Assembly (NCBI GenBank): GCA_030538175.1
Contig: JAUNUL010000088.1
Location: 1-9,732, forward strand
Direction of reading: 5' to 3'
Source of the DNA: Propionibacteriaceae bacterium
Lineage (GTDB): Bacteria; Actinomycetota; Actinomycetes; Propionibacteriales; Propionibacteriaceae
DNA length: 9,732 nt
Made by a program: the position numbers and the translations under genes. Of this stretch, positions 7,163 through 9,732 are shown piece after piece (position 1 is the first letter of the stretch; each line of letters opens with the position of its first letter). The notes below the pieces were generated by a model, which saw only the letters and a list, made by a program, of their open reading frames with translations, did not search any database and was not told where the DNA came from.

Positions 7163-8175
7163 ATTACGCACGTATTGCAGGCATCGCCGGGGCACTGCCG
7201 GAGGCCGTCGAGAGCAACGAAATGCTGGCTCAGCGGTTTCCGGAATGGAGCGCGGAAAAGATCGGTCAAAAGACGGGGATCTCCCAGCGTCATGTTGCGG
7301 GCCCGGAGGAGTTCGTCTCCGATCTGGCCATTCGGGCCGCCCGCGCGTTGATCGATCAGGAGGGTCTGGATCCCGAGTCGATCGATCACGTCATCGTCTG
7401 CACGCAGGCTCCTGACTTCTATATGCCGGTCTCCGCCGCCCTCGTGCACCACGCGCTCGGTCTGCGATCCAACTGCGGTGCGAACGACATCAACCTGGGC
7501 TGCTCCGGATTCATCTATGGCCTCGGGTTGGCCAAGGGCCTGATCGAGAGCCACCAGGCCAAGAAGGTCCTGCTGATCACCGCGGACACCTATTCCAAGT
7601 TCCTCAATCCCGAGGACAAGTCGGTCCGCACCATTTTCGGCGACGGAGCGGCCGCCACCCTGGTGACCGATGGCGGCACCGAGAAGTCACTCCACGCTTT
7701 CGACTACGGCACCGACGGTTCGGGCGCCACGGGGTTGATCGTTCCCCGAGGTGGGCTGCGCAGTGGCGCGGACATTGACGGTGGCGAGAAGACCATGCCG
7801 GAGGCTCGCGGGCTGGCGCCCAGCCGCTGGGATCTCTATATGGATGGTCCTGCCATCTTCAACTTCACTTTGCGGGTCGTGCCCGAGTCTCTTGACCGGA
7901 TCCTCACCAAGGCTGGTCTGGAGATGGGGGACATCGACCTGTTCGTGCTGCATCAGGCGAATGCGTTCATGCTCAAGCACTTGGCCAAGAAGACTGGCAT
8001 TCCGGCGGACAAGATGCACATCGCGATGTCCGACAGCGGCAACACCGTGTCATCCACAATTCCGCTCGCTCTCGAGGATGCTGCGGCAGCGGGTCGGATC
8101 CAGCCGGGCATGCGGATACTTCTGCTCGGTTTTGGTGTTGGTCTGTCCTGGGGTGGGCTTATCTACCAGACCTGA
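7156..8175 (+). CDS. Ketoacyl-ACP synthase III family protein, second copy
   Basis: A 339-residue KAS III homologue directly after the first. Its triad is also complete: Cys116 in N-L-G-C-S-G-F, His266 in L-H-Q-A-N and Asn296 in S-G-N-T-V-S-S-T, with the C-terminal [10 protein letters not shown] loop. This argues against a dead subunit such as PqsB of the PqsBC pair. Differences from copy one lie in the likely pocket region, for example T-Q-A-P-D-F-Y-M-P (83-91) against T-Q-T-P-D-F-P-L-P in copy one, and Phe against Tyr after the Cys motif. Substrates may therefore differ. I chose the ATG at 7156, seven bases inside the end of copy one, with GGAG at 7142-7145. A GTG at 7159 is possible, and an ATG at 7135 would add seven residues not typical of the family. 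The gene ends the cassette, with a terminator-like hairpin beginning at the next base. Roughly a fifth of its leucine codons are TTG or CTT. Confidence 0.92.
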   Translation: MVNYARIAGIAGALPEAVESNEMLAQRFPEWSAEKIGQKTGISQRHVAGPEEFVSDLAIRAARALIDQEGLDPESIDHVIVCTQAPDFYMPVSAALVHHALGLRSNCGANDINLGCSGFIYGLGLAKGLIESHQAKKVLLITADTYSKFLNPEDKSVRTIFGDGAAATLVTDGGTEKSLHAFDYGTDGSGATGLIVPRGGLRSGADIDGGEKTMPEARGLAPSRWDLYMDGPAIFNFTLRVVPESLDRILTKAGLEMGDIDLFVLHQANAFMLKHLAKKTGIPADKMHIAMSDSGNTVSSTIPLALEDAAAAGRIQPGMRILLLGFGVGLSWGGLIYQT

Positions 8176-8209
8176 CCGCGGGCGGGCTCGCCGAGGCGTC
8201 CGCCCGTGG
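8176..8209 (+). terminator. GC-rich hairpin ending the cassette (probable terminator)
   Basis: The left arm CCGCGGGCGG (8176-8185) pairs with CCGCCCGTGG (8200-8209) over 10 base pairs, with a single G-U wobble and a 14-base loop. It starts at the first base after the TGA of the second KAS III gene. There is no run of T after it (CTGGTTG), so by classical rules it is not a perfect intrinsic terminator. Stable hairpins without a U-tract are common at actinobacterial gene ends. Termination efficiency cannot be judged. Confidence 0.6.
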
Positions 8210-8225
8210 CTGGTTGCGAAGGGAT

Positions 8226-8273
8226 GTTGGGGCGTACGGCAGCAGCACGGTGACGCGACCACCCCGCCCCAAC
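8226..8273. repeat. Perfect 9-bp inverted repeat just before rimO
   Basis: GTTGGGGCG (8226-8234) and CGCCCCAAC (8265-8273) are exact reverse complements separated by 30 bases. The right arm ends 18 bases before the chosen rimO ATG. It could be a second hairpin that backs up termination, a leader structure affecting rimO translation, or an operator. The distance between arms makes a protein-binding dyad less likely than an RNA structure. Chance occurrence in GC-rich DNA is possible. Confidence 0.4.
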
Positions 8274-8291
8274 CGTGGGAGAATGGCCGCG

Positions 8292-9732
8292 ATGACTGAT
8301 GACACCCTGACCTCCGTCCACTTGGTCACCCTTGGCTGTGCGCGCAACGAGGTCGACTCAGAGGAACTCGCCGCGCGACTCGAAGCGGGCGGGTTCCGAC
8401 TGGTCGACGAACCCGAAGAAGCCGACGCCGTTATGGTGAACACCTGTGGGTTCATCGAAGCCGCCAAGATGGACTCGATCAACACGCTGATGGCTGCCGC
8501 CGACCTCAAGGACCAGGGCAAGGCCCAAGCTGTGGTCGCGGTCGGCTGCATGGCGGAACGGTATGGCCATGAACTGGCCACTGAACTGACCGAGACCGAC
8601 GCAGTGCTCGGCTTCGACGACTACGCAGACATCGCCTCTCGGCTCACCGCAATCCTGGGCGGGGAGCGCCACGAGTCACACGTGCCTCGTGACCGACGCA
8701 CGTTGCTGCCGCTCAGCCCGGTCGCCCGCCACTCCGGTGGGCACACTCCGGTGCCCGGACACGGCGATGAGTACGCCGCGGTCGGTGCCCAGGCCGGCGA
8801 GGCGTACGGTGCCCGGGTGCTGCGGCGGCGCCTCGAGTCAGGCCCGATGGCCCCGCTCAAGCTCGCCTCGGGCTGCGATCGACGCTGTGCCTTCTGCGCG
8901 ATCCCGGCGTTCCGTGGGGCGTACCTGTCGCGGCGACCCGAGGACGTGCTGGCGGAAGCCCGCTGGCTCGCCGAACAGGGCGTGAAGGAAGTCTTCCTGG
9001 TGAGCGAGAACTCCTCGTCCTATGGCAAGGACCTGGGGGACCTGCGGCTCCTGGAGACACTCCTGCGCGACTTGTCCGCCGTCGACGGGTTGGACTGGAT
9101 TCGTGTGTCGTATCTGCAGCCCGCCGAGACCCGGCCGAGCCTCATCGAGGCGATGGTGGCCACGGAAAAGGTCGTGCCCTATTTCGACCTGTCGTTCCAG
9201 CACGCGTCCGGGCCCGTACTTCGTCGCATGCGGCGTTTCGGCGATGCCGAGCAGTTCCTTGGCCTGATCGATTCCGTACGCCGGGTCGCCCCGACGGCCG
9301 GGATCCGCTCCAACTTCATCCTGGGCTTTCCCGGGGAGACCGATGCCGACGTCGCCATCGTTGAGGACTTCCTCACCGAGGCCCGCTTGGACGCCATCGG
9401 CGTGTTCGGGTATTCGGACGAGGACGGCACCGAGGCAGCCACCCTCGGTGGCAAACTCGATGCGGATGACATTGAGGAGCGCCGATCCCGGATCGCGGAT
9501 CTGGCCGATCAGTTGGTCGATCAGCGCGCCGAGGACAGGGTTGGCGAGACCGTGCGTGTGCTGATCGAAGAGGTCGACCCCGATGGGATCATCGTCGGTC
9601 GGGCCGAGCATCAGGGACCCGAGGTCGACGGAACCTGTGAGCTTGTGGCACCGGAAGGCGGCCTCGAACTGCCGGTCGGGACGATCGTCGAAGGAGTGGT
9701 CGTGGACAGCGAAGGCGTCGACCTCGTGGTGG
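8292..9732 (+). CDS. rimO: Ribosomal protein uS12 methylthiotransferase RimO (3' end missing)
   Basis: RimO is a radical-SAM enzyme that methylthiolates a conserved Asp of ribosomal protein uS12. The frame is open to the window edge, giving 480 residues without a stop. The N-terminal UPF0004 domain has the three cluster Cys residues C16 (T-L-G-C-A-R-N), C52 (N-T-C-G-F) and C86 (V-G-C-M-A). The radical-SAM CxxxCxxC motif is C195, C199 and C202 in [19 protein letters not shown] downstream matches RimO rather than MiaB. Between the two domains is the longer spacer (about 125-185, with R-T-L-L-P-L-S-P-V) typical of actinobacterial RimO. A TRAM domain begins near residue 405 and most of it is present, so only a short C-terminus is lost. 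The ATG at 8292 has GGGAG at 8277-8281. An in-frame ATG at 8283 is too close to that site. GAGAAT (8279-8284) could instead be a -10 box giving a leaderless start at 8292. Confidence 0.96.
   Translation, partial: MTDDTLTSVHLVTLGCARNEVDSEELAARLEAGGFRLVDEPEEADAVMVNTCGFIEAAKMDSINTLMAAADLKDQGKAQAVVAVGCMAERYGHELATELTETDAVLGFDDYADIASRLTAILGGERHESHVPRDRRTLLPLSPVARHSGGHTPVPGHGDEYAAVGAQAGEAYGARVLRRRLESGPMAPLKLASGCDRRCAFCAIPAFRGAYLSRRPEDVLAEARWLAEQGVKEVFLVSENSSSYGKDLGDLRLLETLLRDLSAVDGLDWIRVSYLQPAETRPSLIEAMVATEKVVPYFDLSFQHASGPVLRRMRRFGDAEQFLGLIDSVRRVAPTAGIRSNFILGFPGETDADVAIVEDFLTEARLDAIGVFGYSDEDGTEAATLGGKLDADDIEERRSRIADLADQLVDQRAEDRVGETVRVLIEEVDPDGIIVGRAEHQGPEVDGTCELVAPEGGLELPVGTIVEGVVVDSEGVDLVV

Noticed and set aside
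6155..8175. Reading the KAS III genes as the housekeeping fabH of fatty-acid synthesis.
   Set aside because: The L-G-C-S-G active-site motif, tandem duplication, private ACP and NeuD-like neighbour, and the absence of fabD, fabF or accessory genes point to a specialised pathway.
1..9732. tRNA or rRNA genes, CRISPR arrays, insertion sequences, attachment sites.
   Set aside because: None was seen. Intergenic gaps are at most about 117 bases and contain no direct repeats or transposase-like frames.

Overview
The window is high-GC bacterial DNA, most likely a chromosomal segment from an actinobacterium (Actinomycetota). This rests on GC-rich third codon positions, on a DUF3515 lipoprotein next to a stand-alone Lrp/AsnC ligand-binding domain and thiL, and on the ftsK-to-rimO neighbourhood with the actinobacterial form of RimO. 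A propionibacterial-type organism is plausible, but that is inference from general gene order, not proven here.

Layout: (1) 1-672, minus strand: a DUF3515 lipoprotein (runs off the left edge) and the 78-aa Lrp/AsnC-type RAM-domain protein, one base apart. (2) 673-761: a short divergent intergenic region. (3) 762-1724, plus strand: thiL, thiamine-monophosphate kinase. (4) 1780-4449: ftsK, the DNA translocase, with a promoter so close to its ATG that the mRNA may be leaderless. (5) 4567-8175: a tight five-gene cassette: acyl carrier protein, FabG-like SDR reductase, NeuD/PglD-like left-handed beta-helix acyltransferase, and two tandem KAS III (FabH-like) ketosynthases. (6) 8292-9732: rimO, the ribosomal protein S12 methylthiotransferase, cut by the right edge.

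The housekeeping flanks are ordinary. The cassette is the accessory part. It begins with an extended -10 promoter just after ftsK, its genes overlap or nearly abut, and it ends with a strong GC-rich hairpin that starts at the base after the last stop codon. It resembles the ACP/KAS III/SDR/acyltransferase sets found in surface-polysaccharide and flagellin-glycan loci. Here it stands alone, without glycosyltransferase, nucleotide-sugar, dehydratase or enoyl-reductase genes. The working model is that the KAS III enzymes and the reductase build a short 3-hydroxyacyl chain on the dedicated ACP, and the beta-helix enzyme transfers it to an amino sugar or another amine/hydroxyl acceptor made elsewhere. 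Product and acceptor are not readable from the sequence.
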